Assembly: GCA_022827225.1 (NCBI GenBank)
Contig: JAJDTJ010000059.1
Coordinates: 1-45,348, forward strand
Reading direction: 5' to 3'
DNA from: Candidatus Poribacteria bacterium
GTDB lineage: Bacteria; Poribacteria; WGA-4E; WGA-3G
Length of the DNA: 45,348 bases
Notes under the pieces: generated by a model
What the model was told of the DNA's origin: nothing
What the model saw: the letters and a program-made list of their open reading frames with translations, nothing else
Database searches by the model: none
Shown: positions 1 through 7,492 of the stretch, piece after piece
Numbering within the stretch: position 1 is the stretch's first letter
Layout: every line of letters starts with the position of its first letter
Translations under genes and position numbers: made by a program

Positions 1-59
1 CCGATTGCGATTAAAAGGTCGTCACAAATCGTGTAAAGTGCTACAATAGTTAGATCCAT
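1..59 (-). CDS. Partial transposase N-terminus (possible IS982-like)
   Basis: An open frame on the minus strand starts at an ATG at 59-57 and runs off the left edge, giving 19 complete codons that begin MDLTIVALYTICDDLL. An AGGAG ribosome-binding site lies 6 nt upstream (complement of 66-70), which is strong support for a real start. The peptide resembles the N-terminus of IS982/IS4-type DDE transposases, but only 19 residues are visible, so the family is a guess from memory. The sequence at about 80-130 would be the outer end of the element, but no terminal inverted repeat can be confirmed because the other end is outside the window. Confidence 0.45.
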   Translation of the reverse strand, partial: MDLTIVALYTICDDLLIAI

Positions 60-192
60 GGGGTTCTCCTTTTGTTTTTTCGATAAAAACACTATATAGG
101 AAATCCCATGGATTTACAAGTGGCAACTTGGGTTACTTATAACTGAAAGTGAGCGAAGCGAACGTACTGACAACTGTTAACTGCGTACTCGC

Positions 193-1026
193 TTACGCCA
201 AATGTCTTGTCAGTTCCCAGTAATAGTAGAGTGCAGGCGTGCTAAAAATCAGGCTGTCACAGCGATCAATAAAGCCGCCGTGTCCGGGAATTACATCTCC
301 AGAATCCTTGACGCCGGCTGTCCGTTTCATAAGTGATGCGCTCAGGTCTCCGAGTTGTCCGAGGGCACTCAAAAAGAGTCCAATGAAAGCGGCGTTCCCC
401 CAAGACAGTGTGTCTTTTAAAAGGAGCATACCGAGTAAAAAGCCAATGAGGGTGCCTATGAGCAACCCACCGATAGTGCCCTCAACTGTTTTCCGAGGAC
501 TGACGGGTGTACCGAGCTTGTGTTTGCCGAAGGCAACACCGACGAGGTACGCACCGGTGTCGCTACACCAAATTGTGCCGATCAGCAAGAAGATGAAATG
601 CCGACCTATGGGTTCGACATTTCGTAACAAGATAAGATGATAACCCAATACCCAACCGATGGTTAAAATGCCTGTTAATTTTAGTGTGACCCTGATCAAC
701 TCACCGTCAACTTTTGCTCTAAAGATGCTTTCAGCAAAAACATAAATGAATACGAGAGTGAAGAAACTAAACGTTACTGCTTGGACCGGTAGAGACCTTG
801 TCAAAGGAGGCAAAAAGTATGCTAACAGGCAGAACATACCTGTCAAGAGTGCTGGCATCACCGGATTTAATTTTTCAGTGAAGTGTTGTGCAAGCCGACA
901 GTACTCAATTTGCATCATCGACATAGCGACCAATACAACGAGTGCATAGAGCCAGTCCCCCCAGTAGATGACGAGTAGGACTAACGGTAGCAGCAAAACC
1001 ACACTCAAGGCTCTCCGCCAAAACAT
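193..1026 (-). CDS. cdsA: Phosphatidate cytidylyltransferase
   Basis: This 277-residue integral membrane protein makes CDP-diacylglycerol from phosphatidic acid and CTP, the branch point of phospholipid synthesis. It has about seven to eight hydrophobic segments and ends with the CDP-OH-type signature: MKRTAGVKDSGDVIPGHGG followed by FIDRCDS (roughly residues 230-258), carrying the conserved K-R, K-D, HGG and D-R residues. Length is normal for the family. The ATG start has only a weak ribosome-binding site, but the gene begins 21 nt after the frr stop, so it is probably translated from the rpsB-tsf-frr transcript. The gene order frr-cdsA matches many bacteria, except that uppS is missing between them. 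Confidence 0.95.
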   Translation of the reverse strand: MFWRRALSVVLLLPLVLLVIYWGDWLYALVVLVAMSMMQIEYCRLAQHFTEKLNPVMPALLTGMFCLLAYFLPPLTRSLPVQAVTFSFFTLVFIYVFAESIFRAKVDGELIRVTLKLTGILTIGWVLGYHLILLRNVEPIGRHFIFLLIGTIWCSDTGAYLVGVAFGKHKLGTPVSPRKTVEGTIGGLLIGTLIGFLLGMLLLKDTLSWGNAAFIGLFLSALGQLGDLSASLMKRTAGVKDSGDVIPGHGGFIDRCDSLIFSTPALYYYWELTRHLA

Positions 1027-1047
1027 AGTTTTTGTGTCCCGTTTGAA

Positions 1048-1626
1048 TTAAGTTTCTAATAATTCAGTTTCTTTCGCCTCCGTCAATTCATCGATCTTAT
1101 TGACGTACGTATCCGTCAGCTTCTGTACCGGGTCTGCGCTGCCTCTCTTTTTATCGCCACCTCTGCCTTTACTTCTACCGCCGCCGCCCGTATCTCCACC
1201 ATCAAGTTTTTTTACGGCATCGTTGGCATCCCGGCGAATATTCCGAATTGCGATCTTACCCTCTTCAGCAAGTTTACGGACAACCTTCGTTAACTCCGTA
1301 CGCCGTTCTGTTGTCAGTTCAGGCACCAAGATTCGGATAACGTTCCCGTCGTTGTTCGTTGAGAACCCCAAATCCGAGTGCGCAATCGCTTTTTCAATTT
1401 CTGTAATTAAGGCTTTATCCCACGGTTGAATGACAAGGAGACGCGGTTCGGGAGTCGTAATCGTACCGACTTGGCTCAGCGGGCTTTTGGTACCGTAATA
1501 GGTAACGCTCACCTGGTCCAAAAGTGCTGGCGTCGCGCGTCCCGTTTGCACATGCGACAATTTCTCCGCTGTTACTTCAACTGTCTTCTTCATCCGGGAT
1601 TCAGCCTGTTGAAGTATCTGTTGCAT
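1048..1626 (-). CDS. frr: Ribosome recycling factor
   Basis: Ribosome recycling factor splits the post-termination ribosome together with EF-G. The 192-residue frame starts MQQILQQAESRMKK; this ATG at 1626 is preferred over an upstream in-frame codon at 1671 because AGGA lies 8 nt ahead and the protein then matches the family start. Conserved stretches are visible: the VQTGRATPALL region, the IRRDAND helix and VQKLTDTYVNKIDEL. Between the last two, the usual acidic helix (EDE-rich in other bacteria) is replaced by a glycine- and basic-rich run, GGDTGGGGRSKGRGGDKKRG, which is unusual for a protein whose long three-helix bundle is normally rigid. Neighbours are tsf upstream and cdsA 21 nt downstream. 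Confidence 0.96.
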   Translation of the reverse strand: MQQILQQAESRMKKTVEVTAEKLSHVQTGRATPALLDQVSVTYYGTKSPLSQVGTITTPEPRLLVIQPWDKALITEIEKAIAHSDLGFSTNNDGNVIRILVPELTTERRTELTKVVRKLAEEGKIAIRNIRRDANDAVKKLDGGDTGGGGRSKGRGGDKKRGSADPVQKLTDTYVNKIDELTEAKETELLET

Positions 1627-1663
1627 CTGATTGTTTCCTATAAGACATTGCGGACACCCGCGC

Positions 1664-1719
1664 TGAACCAAAAACCTCGACTCCGATATTTTTGACTAAG
1701 GCACGAGGTTTTTGGTTCA
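1664..1719. repeat. 56-bp perfect palindromic repeat, copy 1 (tsf-frr gap)
   Basis: Two 16-nt arms (1664-1679, starting TGAACCAAAAACC, and 1704-1719) are exact reverse complements around a 24-nt loop. The whole 56 bp, loop included, recurs without a change at 2603-2658. There is no T-run after the stem on the minus strand, so it is not a classical rho-independent terminator for tsf; a small mobile palindrome or an RNA-processing hairpin is more likely. Confidence 0.85.
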
Positions 1720-1907
1720 AATATATCAATAGGTGACCGACATGCAGCTACATGGCGTGCTATGGAAGCCGTCACGCTTCAGGCATTACCACTTGTAGCA
1801 GGTTTTACAACTACCGATACACCACAGTCTGTACGCTCACAGAATCGATGCCTACCGGTAGATGTGTTGGGAATTCTAAGTTGCTCACAACACCGAGCGA
1901 TTCAGTC

Positions 1908-2504
1908 TTAGGACTGTCCAAGCACATAAAGGACGAAGCGTTTGACGACGATATTTTCACCCAATTGGGCGATAGCGTCTTTTATAAGCGTTTCGATGGT
2001 TTTATCGGTATCGCGAATGTACGGTTGTTGCAGGAGACATGTCTCCGAATAGAATTTAGAGATACGTCCTTCAACGATGCGTTCGGCGATATGTGCCGGT
2101 TTACCCTCTTGTTCGGCTTGTGCTTTGAGGATTGCCTTTTCCGATTCAAGTGCTTCGGCGGGGACATCTTCCGGTTTGACGTATTTCGGTTTCGCTGCTG
2201 CGACTTGCATAGCGATCTCTTTCCCGAGTTCCTGGAATTGCTCCGTCCGCGCGACGAAATCGGTCTCACAATTCAGTTCAACTAACGTGCCGACACGGCT
2301 GCCCGGGTGAATGTAGGAAATAATTAAACCTTCTTCTGTCGCTCTACCCGCTTTGACTTCAGAAGCTTTTAGACCTTTCTCCCGGAGTTTCTGAATTGCT
2401 TCGTCAATGTTTCCGTTCGTCTCTGCAAGCACCTTTTTGCAGTCCATGATCCCCGCACCTGTACGCGAACGGAGCTCGCTAACCATCTTTGCTGTGATTG
2501 CCAT
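1908..2504 (-). CDS. tsf: Elongation factor Ts
   Basis: EF-Ts is the guanine nucleotide exchange factor for EF-Tu. The 198-residue protein starts MAITAKMVSELRSRTGAGIMDCKK, the canonical UBA-like N-terminal domain, and contains the NCETDFVART core motif that contacts the EF-Tu Mg site. It is the short form of the family, lacking the long second core repeat found in the E. coli protein. A GGAGG ribosome-binding site is 6-8 nt upstream of the ATG. It follows rpsB as in most bacteria, but the next gene is frr rather than pyrH, and identical palindromes lie on both sides of it. The roughly 190 nt after its stop, up to the palindrome at 1719, hold no recognisable gene. Confidence 0.97.
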   Translation of the reverse strand: MAITAKMVSELRSRTGAGIMDCKKVLAETNGNIDEAIQKLREKGLKASEVKAGRATEEGLIISYIHPGSRVGTLVELNCETDFVARTEQFQELGKEIAMQVAAAKPKYVKPEDVPAEALESEKAILKAQAEQEGKPAHIAERIVEGRISKFYSETCLLQQPYIRDTDKTIETLIKDAIAQLGENIVVKRFVLYVLGQS

Positions 2505-2602
2505 CTATCCTCCACTGACTTCATTGATTTTTCAATAGGCGTGGCGATAATTTACGGCACAAATCGTGTGTCCTTACCACACCTAATTTGGTAAATATTT
2601 AT

Positions 2603-2658
2603 TGAACCAAAAACCTCGACTCCGATATTTTTGACTAAGGCACGAGGTTTTTGGTTCA
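2603..2658. repeat. 56-bp perfect palindromic repeat, copy 2 (rpsB-tsf gap)
   Basis: The sequence is identical to 1664-1719: arms 2603-2618 and 2643-2658 form a perfect 16-bp stem with the same 24-nt loop. It sits between the rpsB stop and the tsf start. Complete identity of arms and loop across two copies about 940 bp apart indicates recent duplication or gene conversion. Confidence 0.85.
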
Positions 2659-2698
2659 GCGACACCTTATTGAAAAGGCAGTCGCGCACAAATAACTG

Positions 2699-3601
2699 TT
2701 ATGACGATTGTCGTCGCGGTGCACGACCTCTTCGACGTTGGCGGGGCGCACGTGTTTGACGTTGTTCGCTGTCTCCAATCGCTTCAGGCTCCGATGATAA
2801 CTCTGCCTCTTCAAGTAAAGTGGCACTCTCTTGTTCATGCCGCTCGGCTTCAAGCGGGTCACTTACCGGTGGGACCCCTTCGGTTTGCGGTACTTCCTGT
2901 TCACCTTCTGCGCCTTCCGATGCTTCACCACGGCCTTCAATGACCGCTTCAGCTAAAACGGAGCAGATGAGACGGATCGAACGGATCGCATCGTCGTTAC
3001 CTGGCACGGGCAAATCAATCGGATCCGGATCACAATTCGTGTCAACAATCGCAATGATCGGGATCCCCAATTTATTTGCTTCAGCAATAGCCGTATGCTC
3101 TTTGCGCGTATCTGTTACGATGACGACTTCCGGGAGCCGCTTCATCTCTCTGATGCCGCTGAGGTTATTACTCAGTTTCCCTTTCTCGCGACGGAGGTTC
3201 ATAACCTCTTTTTTCGGGATTCTTTCAAAGAGACCGCCCTCTTCGTCGGCATCCAATTTATCCAACCGGTTAATACTCCGACGGATCGTTTGGAAATTGG
3301 TAAGCATGCCGCCAAGCCAGCGATGATTCACATGATACATGCCACAGCGCAGGGCTTCATCGTGTACGGCTTCTTGCGACTGCCGTTTTGTACCGACAAA
3401 TAGCACGCCGCCTCTCTTTGCAGAGATGTCTTGCACGAAGTCTACCGCGGTCTGCAGCATCCGTAACGTCTTCTGCAGATCAATAATATAGATCCCGTTT
3501 CGCTCTGCGAAAATGTATTCCGCCATTTTCGGATTCCAGCGACGGGTTTGATGTCCAAAATGAACTCCGCATTCGAGGAGTTCTTTCATTGTAACTGCCA
3601 A
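2699..3601 (-). CDS. rpsB: 30S ribosomal protein S2 with long charged C-terminal tail
   Basis: Ribosomal protein S2 of the small subunit, 300 residues. The start is a TTG at 3601 (TTG-GCA-GTT-ACA-ATG), chosen because GGAGG lies 5 nt upstream and because [18 protein letters not shown] is the classic S2 N-terminus; the ATG four codons later is 17 nt from that site. Conserved S2 stretches include [24 protein letters not shown] and IVDTNCDPD. Residues about 225-300 form an extra tail, first glutamate-rich and then strongly arginine-rich ([14 protein letters not shown]), making the protein about 60-70 residues longer than a typical S2. The gene leads the rpsB-tsf-frr-cdsA cluster and has a roughly 170-nt structured leader. 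Confidence 0.97.
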   Translation of the reverse strand: MAVTMKELLECGVHFGHQTRRWNPKMAEYIFAERNGIYIIDLQKTLRMLQTAVDFVQDISAKRGGVLFVGTKRQSQEAVHDEALRCGMYHVNHRWLGGMLTNFQTIRRSINRLDKLDADEEGGLFERIPKKEVMNLRREKGKLSNNLSGIREMKRLPEVVIVTDTRKEHTAIAEANKLGIPIIAIVDTNCDPDPIDLPVPGNDDAIRSIRLICSVLAEAVIEGRGEASEGAEGEQEVPQTEGVPPVSDPLEAERHEQESATLLEEAELSSEPEAIGDSEQRQTRAPRQRRRGRAPRRQSS

Positions 3602-3618
3602 AGAAACCTCCTAAGTTT

Positions 3619-3640
3619 GTAGAAGCGAGACCGCTTCTAC
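3619..3640 (-). promoter_or_regulatory. Leader hairpin just upstream of the rpsB ribosome-binding site
   Basis: GTAGAAGCG (3619-3627) and CGCTTCTAC (3632-3640) form a perfect 9-bp stem with an AGAC loop (on the plus strand), ending 7 nt before the GGAGG of rpsB. Its position suggests a role in controlling S2 translation, because autogenous control through the leader is known for rpsB in other bacteria. No match to a named rpsB leader class was established. Confidence 0.5.
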
Positions 3641-3748
3641 CGGGTTTTCGCATCCACCTCCTTCACATTTGCATCAGACTCCCAGCATGAGAGAACCCGC
3701 TGTGCAAATCGAGAGGTGTGTCGTCTTCAGTATTAAAGTTAAAATTTC

Positions 3749-3766
3749 GATGAACCCGTGTTCATC
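3749..3766. promoter_or_regulatory. Palindrome at the rpsB transcription start region
   Basis: GATGAAC and GTTCATC (3749-3755 and 3760-3766) are perfect inverted repeats around a 4-nt spacer. They lie 16-33 nt downstream of the -10 box of the rpsB promoter, so they form either an operator or the first hairpin of the leader RNA. Confidence 0.45.
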
Positions 3767-3781
3767 AAAACTGTTACAAAT

Positions 3782-3810
3782 ATTTTACCACAGAAATGGT
3801 TGTATTTCAA
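3782..3810 (-). promoter_or_regulatory. Sigma70-type promoter of the rpsB cluster
   Basis: On the minus strand TTGAAA (complement of 3805-3810) is separated by exactly 17 nt from TAAAAT (complement of 3782-3787). It is the only well-spaced promoter seen in the gap and predicts a leader of about 170 nt before the TTG start of rpsB. Confidence 0.7.
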
Positions 3811-4036
3811 GTTTAATGTTATAACACGGATTTTAGGGAATTGTCAAGGGAAATTCGACGGTGTTCCAGGGGCATTTGGTTTTAGATAAATAGGACTTAC
3901 GCACGAAGTGGATATTGCGGATGGAAGGGTGGAAGGGAGGGAAGGATGGAGGTTTCGTTCCACCCTTCCAATCTTCCGATCTGGCAAGCAGCTGACAACC
4001 ATTTAGAAAATTATAGAATTCGCGCGCAGCATAAGG
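3811..4036. other. Intergenic repeat-bearing stretch between divergent genes
   Basis: This gap between rpsB and the kinase-like gene holds no gene. At 3891-3903 it has the sequence AGGACTTACGCA, which also forms the ends of a small inverted-repeat element at 13244-13332, so it may be a solitary terminal repeat. Next come purine-rich GGAAGG/GGAGGG runs (3921-3951) and a 12-bp inverted repeat, TGGAAGGGTGGA at 3922-3933 with its complement at 3959-3970. These look like repeat debris and not regulatory sites. Confidence 0.4.
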
Positions 4037-4042
4037 TATAAT
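4037..4042 (+). promoter_or_regulatory. -10 box of the kinase-like gene
   Basis: A perfect TATAAT lies 18 nt before the GTG start at 4061. No convincing -35 hexamer is present at 16-18 nt upstream, so this is a weak or activator-dependent promoter call. Confidence 0.35.
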
Positions 4043-4060
4043 TGACCGAAGGGGGTAACG

Positions 4061-5143
4061 GTGAAACATCTCATAAAGCATATCGCTGCGCACTTCAAAA
4101 CGGAGACTGACGCTCTTGAACTTGAACCGATCCGGCACGGCACACGACAGCGGCACAACGTCTGCCGACTGAGGCTCGGCAGCAAATACTATCTCCTGAA
4201 ACAGCACGACATTACCGCACCCGTCGTTGCGGCAGGACAGACACCGAGCCAGATTGAAGCAAACGTCCTCACACTTTTATATGATAACGGTTGCCGCGTA
4301 CCACAGCTCGTCTGGAAGTCGGAACATCACCACGCCCTCCTCTTAGAGTGGTGTGGTGAATCCACGCTTGACGCACTTGCCCAACGCGACGAGAAGTCGG
4401 CACAAAGTTTGACACCGCTTTTGTTGACGATCCTCCAGGAAGTGTGCAACATTGAGACCTGTTTTACGACACACGCTGCACAACTTGCGCCGGACGTTTT
4501 CCGTTTCAATGCTGAAGCGACCCTACAGGATTTATTGGCACGAGGCAAAAAAGTCGTCGGTTATCTCTCGCATCTTAGTGATAGACCGATGTCATCGATT
4601 GAAGAACGGACGTTTACGGACGCGTGGGACGTGTTCTCGACGCGTCTACAGGATGCGCCGACGACACTCGGCAGCCTGGACAACAATGCCCGAAACATCG
4701 TTATTCGCGGGAAATTTCCGTTCTTTATTGACTTCGCCAGTATCGGTTGGAATTGGCAAGAGATGCGTCTCGTGCAGCTGCTCAATAGTATCGGTGCTTT
4801 CCTTGTCTCGCCATCTGAAACAGGTAATTTTGTCTCCCTTTTAGATAGAGAACTCGTCAACACTTATGCGGAATGGGTAAGTACACATCGTGAACCTTGT
4901 TCGCCTGACGAGGTCGCTACGCGGGTTGACGGTCATCACCTGCTATTCTACTTGTCAGTTATTGACCAACTGTTGCGAGCCATTGCGCAGCCCGATGCGA
5001 CCGAAAGTAGGATGCTACTTGAAGCGTGGGGCGATCCACAAAAGAGGTTCCGAAGTGCTATCACCAATATGACTGGGACGCGTTTAAGCGATGATGTTTA
5101 CACGCACCGGATCCGGGAGATAATAACCGATTTTTCTACCTAA
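4061..5143 (+). CDS. APH/choline-kinase-fold phosphotransferase-like protein
   Basis: A 360-residue protein of the aminoglycoside-phosphotransferase/choline-kinase fold. Visible features are a beta-strand lysine in YYLLKQ (K47), a helix-C-like glutamate (E66), the hinge-like ALLLEWCGE (92-100), a catalytic loop SLDNNARN (205-212) and a metal-binding FIDFASIGW (222-230). In the loop the usual first histidine of HxDxxxxN is serine, while D207, N212 and D224 are kept, so activity is possible but the substrate is unknown. The start is GTG with GGGGGT 6 nt ahead. The gene is monocistronic, facing away from rpsB. Members of this fold phosphorylate sugars, amines, or fructosamines; the sequence does not decide between these. 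Confidence 0.7.
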   Translation: MKHLIKHIAAHFKTETDALELEPIRHGTRQRHNVCRLRLGSKYYLLKQHDITAPVVAAGQTPSQIEANVLTLLYDNGCRVPQLVWKSEHHHALLLEWCGESTLDALAQRDEKSAQSLTPLLLTILQEVCNIETCFTTHAAQLAPDVFRFNAEATLQDLLARGKKVVGYLSHLSDRPMSSIEERTFTDAWDVFSTRLQDAPTTLGSLDNNARNIVIRGKFPFFIDFASIGWNWQEMRLVQLLNSIGAFLVSPSETGNFVSLLDRELVNTYAEWVSTHREPCSPDEVATRVDGHHLLFYLSVIDQLLRAIAQPDATESRMLLEAWGDPQKRFRSAITNMTGTRLSDDVYTHRIREIITDFST

Positions 5144-5169
5144 AAACTTCCATCTGCCGAACTATAGTA

Positions 5170-5634
5170 TTACTTTTCAGCACCAGTTTCCTCGCGGATT
5201 GTACCTTCAAGTTTACGGAGGAATTCCTGGGTTTCCGGCGTTGACGGTTTTTTTCCATGAAACTCGTTCTGATAGTCTTTCATGACTGTATAAAGCGACA
5301 TCAGGTTAACTTGTCGGTTCTCAATCGCTTCACGGACACGCTGGAAACTTTCAATGATCTGCTCCTCCGCGATACCGTCCGGTCTCCGTTCCGCTGAATT
5401 AAGACGCTTTTCTATGTTGCCGAGTGCATGTTTTGCCATCCAATAGCGGGCACCTTCAGGTCCACCGACTTGCCAATAAACCAATGCCCCGACAAGTAAA
5501 CCGCCTGCTATAATTATGAACAAAAAAGTTAAAAATCTTCTGTAGCAGCCACTCAGTTTTCTGCTTATTATATTCGCCATGTTGTTGTTTTTTGTGTTGG
5601 ACTTTCGTGGTGTCCGTTTAGATTTTTCCCTCAC
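5170..5634 (-). CDS. Small membrane-anchored protein of unknown function
   Basis: Not recognised. The 154-residue frame has a basic N-terminus, one transmembrane segment (about residues 35-57, FLTFLFIIIAGGLLVGALVYW) and a soluble, charged helical remainder of about 95 residues predicted outside the membrane. The GTG start at 5634 overlaps the end of the amidohydrolase gene by 17 nt; an ATG at 5580 (MANIISRKL) is the alternative, but neither has a convincing ribosome-binding site. It is the last gene of the VOC-queE-amidohydrolase run and is probably co-transcribed. It converges with the kinase-like gene at 5143. Confidence 0.55.
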   Translation of the reverse strand: MREKSKRTPRKSNTKNNNMANIISRKLSGCYRRFLTFLFIIIAGGLLVGALVYWQVGGPEGARYWMAKHALGNIEKRLNSAERRPDGIAEEQIIESFQRVREAIENRQVNLMSLYTVMKDYQNEFHGKKPSTPETQEFLRKLEGTIREETGAEK

Positions 5635-6733
5635 GTATCGTTAATGCTGCCTTTAATTTCTGATTGCCGATGAATTTTGTCCCGTGTGCGTCAAAGAACT
5701 CGAATTCACCTTCAAGTACTTCAAAGACTGCAATATCGGCGAGGGTGCCGACTCGCAAATTGCCGAGTTGCTCCTCACGTTGGATAGCCTTTGCTGCACT
5801 GAAAGTAGCTTTGTCAATCGCATCTTCAAGCGATAAACCGAGATGCATCAATTTCGACAGCGTTGTCGGTAGATCGTAGACGGGACCGTTGATGTTTCCG
5901 GTGTGTAAATCGGTGCTGATAACATCAGAGATGAATCCCTGTTCCATTGCGCGTTGTGCGATTTCGTAATGGAAGCTACCGGCACCGTGTCCGACATCAA
6001 AGATGATACCGTCTTCACGCGCTTTCCACGCCTCTGGGATGATCCGTCCCTTTTCGTCGACGATGTTATCACCGTTGCCTTGGAAGCAGTGCGTAATGAC
6101 ATCACCGGGACGTAATAACCTCAAAATGTCGGGCAGCGGGACACCGGCACCGATATGGCACATGACAGATGTTCCGGCACGCTCGGCGGCTTCAATGGCG
6201 CATTTCAGCGGTTCAACACCGTTATCGCCGACCTGCCCCTTCCCTTGACGCACCTTGACACCGACGGTAATATCGCGATTTCGTTGCAGTGTCTCCGCGA
6301 CGCGAGCGGGATCGGCGTAAGCCATATCGAACATTTCGCCGACCGGTCCGTAGACAAGCCCGATCCCGGAGATATGGATATAGGTAAGAACGTTCGTTCG
6401 GGCAGGTTCAGCGATAAACTCTCGGAAACCCGGAAATGATGCCCAACTCGGACTGCCAGCGTCCACAACCGTTGTTGTCCCTGCTGTCGGACAGACCGCA
6501 TCGGGTCTGATCCCCCACGTCGTTACGCCATAATAGACGTGCGTGTGGATATCTACGAGTCCCGGTGTCACGTATTTATCCTTAACAGAGATGGTATGCG
6601 TGGCTGCATCTTCGGCGATATCCGCTTCAATCGCTGCGATAACACCGTCAGCGATGGCGACATCGCGCACCGCATTCAATCCCTGAGCGGCATCAATGAC
6701 GGTGCCACCTTTCAGTAGAACGTCGTATTTCAT
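5618..6733 (-). CDS. Amidohydrolase/deacetylase-family metallohydrolase
   Basis: A 371-residue dihydroorotase-like member of the amidohydrolase superfamily. The metal ligands are visible: H63 and H65 in DIHTHVYYG, K160 in VGVKVRQGK (position of the carbamylated lysine), H193 in CHIGAG, H215 in ITHCFQG, and D275 in ISTDLHTGN. The N- and C-terminal beta-sandwich strands that flank the barrel are present. It belongs with proteins annotated as amidohydrolase/deacetylase (D-aminoacylase or dihydroorotase relatives); the substrate is not evident. The ATG start has GGAG about 9-11 nt ahead. It follows queE by 45 nt in the same operon. Confidence 0.85.
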   Translation of the reverse strand: MKYDVLLKGGTVIDAAQGLNAVRDVAIADGVIAAIEADIAEDAATHTISVKDKYVTPGLVDIHTHVYYGVTTWGIRPDAVCPTAGTTTVVDAGSPSWASFPGFREFIAEPARTNVLTYIHISGIGLVYGPVGEMFDMAYADPARVAETLQRNRDITVGVKVRQGKGQVGDNGVEPLKCAIEAAERAGTSVMCHIGAGVPLPDILRLLRPGDVITHCFQGNGDNIVDEKGRIIPEAWKAREDGIIFDVGHGAGSFHYEIAQRAMEQGFISDVISTDLHTGNINGPVYDLPTTLSKLMHLGLSLEDAIDKATFSAAKAIQREEQLGNLRVGTLADIAVFEVLEGEFEFFDAHGTKFIGNQKLKAALTIREGKI

Positions 6734-6778
6734 TTCCGTCTCCGCGCTCGGTTTTCGGTGTAATCTGTGAACCTATAT

Positions 6779-7459
6779 TTAGACCCCACGTTTATCGCCC
6801 CAGATATCGACATGTACGCGCGGGGAATAGCGATAGCCGTTCGCTTTGCAGAGGTCAACCAACCACTCCTGTTTCTGTTGTAGCACAGTCGGTGTCGTTC
6901 CTTGCGGCATCAGTAAAATCGTTTCAGCTGGAATAGCGATGTCGGTCTGCAACGCTTGGATTTCAGCCAAATCTTCGGGCGTATCCACGACAAATTTCAC
7001 TTGACACGGATAAACATCAAGAAATTTACGGATAACGTCCGGGCGAATGCGGTCTCGTTCGTGACGTTTGAAAAATCGATCCTGTGTCGGCGGATTCGAG
7101 TTCCGCAGTTTCGGACTCATTGAGATGAGATGCGCAGCGACTTTAGCGAAGCGTGTGGCGTTGGTCTCAATCGTAATGTGATGTCCGCGCGCGTCGAGTT
7201 CACGGCAGAGTTCTATCAACGCTTTGGGCTGAATAAACGGTTCGCCGCCGGTAATAACGACGTGTTTACATCCGTATTGCGTGATTTTGGCGACGCTCTC
7301 AGCAACGGTGATGTCCTGATCTTCAGGGTGCCAAGATGTGTAAGGTGTATCACACCAAACACATCTCAGGTTGCAATAACTCGTCCGAAAAAAAACGGAG
7401 GGTACACCGATGAGTTGCCCTTCGCCTTGAATTGTATGGAAGAGTTCACTGAATTTCAT
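6779..7459 (-). CDS. queE: 7-carboxy-7-deazaguanine synthase (radical SAM)
   Basis: QueE converts 6-carboxy-5,6,7,8-tetrahydropterin to 7-carboxy-7-deazaguanine, the ring-contraction step of queuosine/7-deazaguanine synthesis. With the ATG at 7459 the protein has 226 residues, and starts MKFSELFHTIQGEGQ, the family N-terminus. The cluster cysteines C29, C33 and C36 are in CNLRCVWCDTPYTSW, the compact CX3CX2C pattern of bacterial QueE. ITGGEP and the later SMSPKL stretch are also typical. AGGTG lies 6-7 nt upstream of this ATG, favouring it over a GTG three codons earlier. No queC, queD or queF is near; the neighbours are a VOC protein and an amidohydrolase. Confidence 0.92.
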   Translation of the reverse strand: MKFSELFHTIQGEGQLIGVPSVFFRTSYCNLRCVWCDTPYTSWHPEDQDITVAESVAKITQYGCKHVVITGGEPFIQPKALIELCRELDARGHHITIETNATRFAKVAAHLISMSPKLRNSNPPTQDRFFKRHERDRIRPDVIRKFLDVYPCQVKFVVDTPEDLAEIQALQTDIAIPAETILLMPQGTTPTVLQQKQEWLVDLCKANGYRYSPRVHVDIWGDKRGV

Positions 7460-7492
7460 GGGAAGCACCTGCCGGATTGGACCTCGCCGACG

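Noticed and set aside
1664..1719. Rho-independent terminator for tsf
   Set aside because: The stem is perfect, but no T-run follows on the minus strand and the loop is long. It is listed as a repeat.
1752..2285. Plus-strand ORF of 177 codons opposite tsf and beyond
   Set aside because: It lies mainly antisense to tsf, has no ribosome-binding site and no recognisable domain, so it is treated as a frame shadow.
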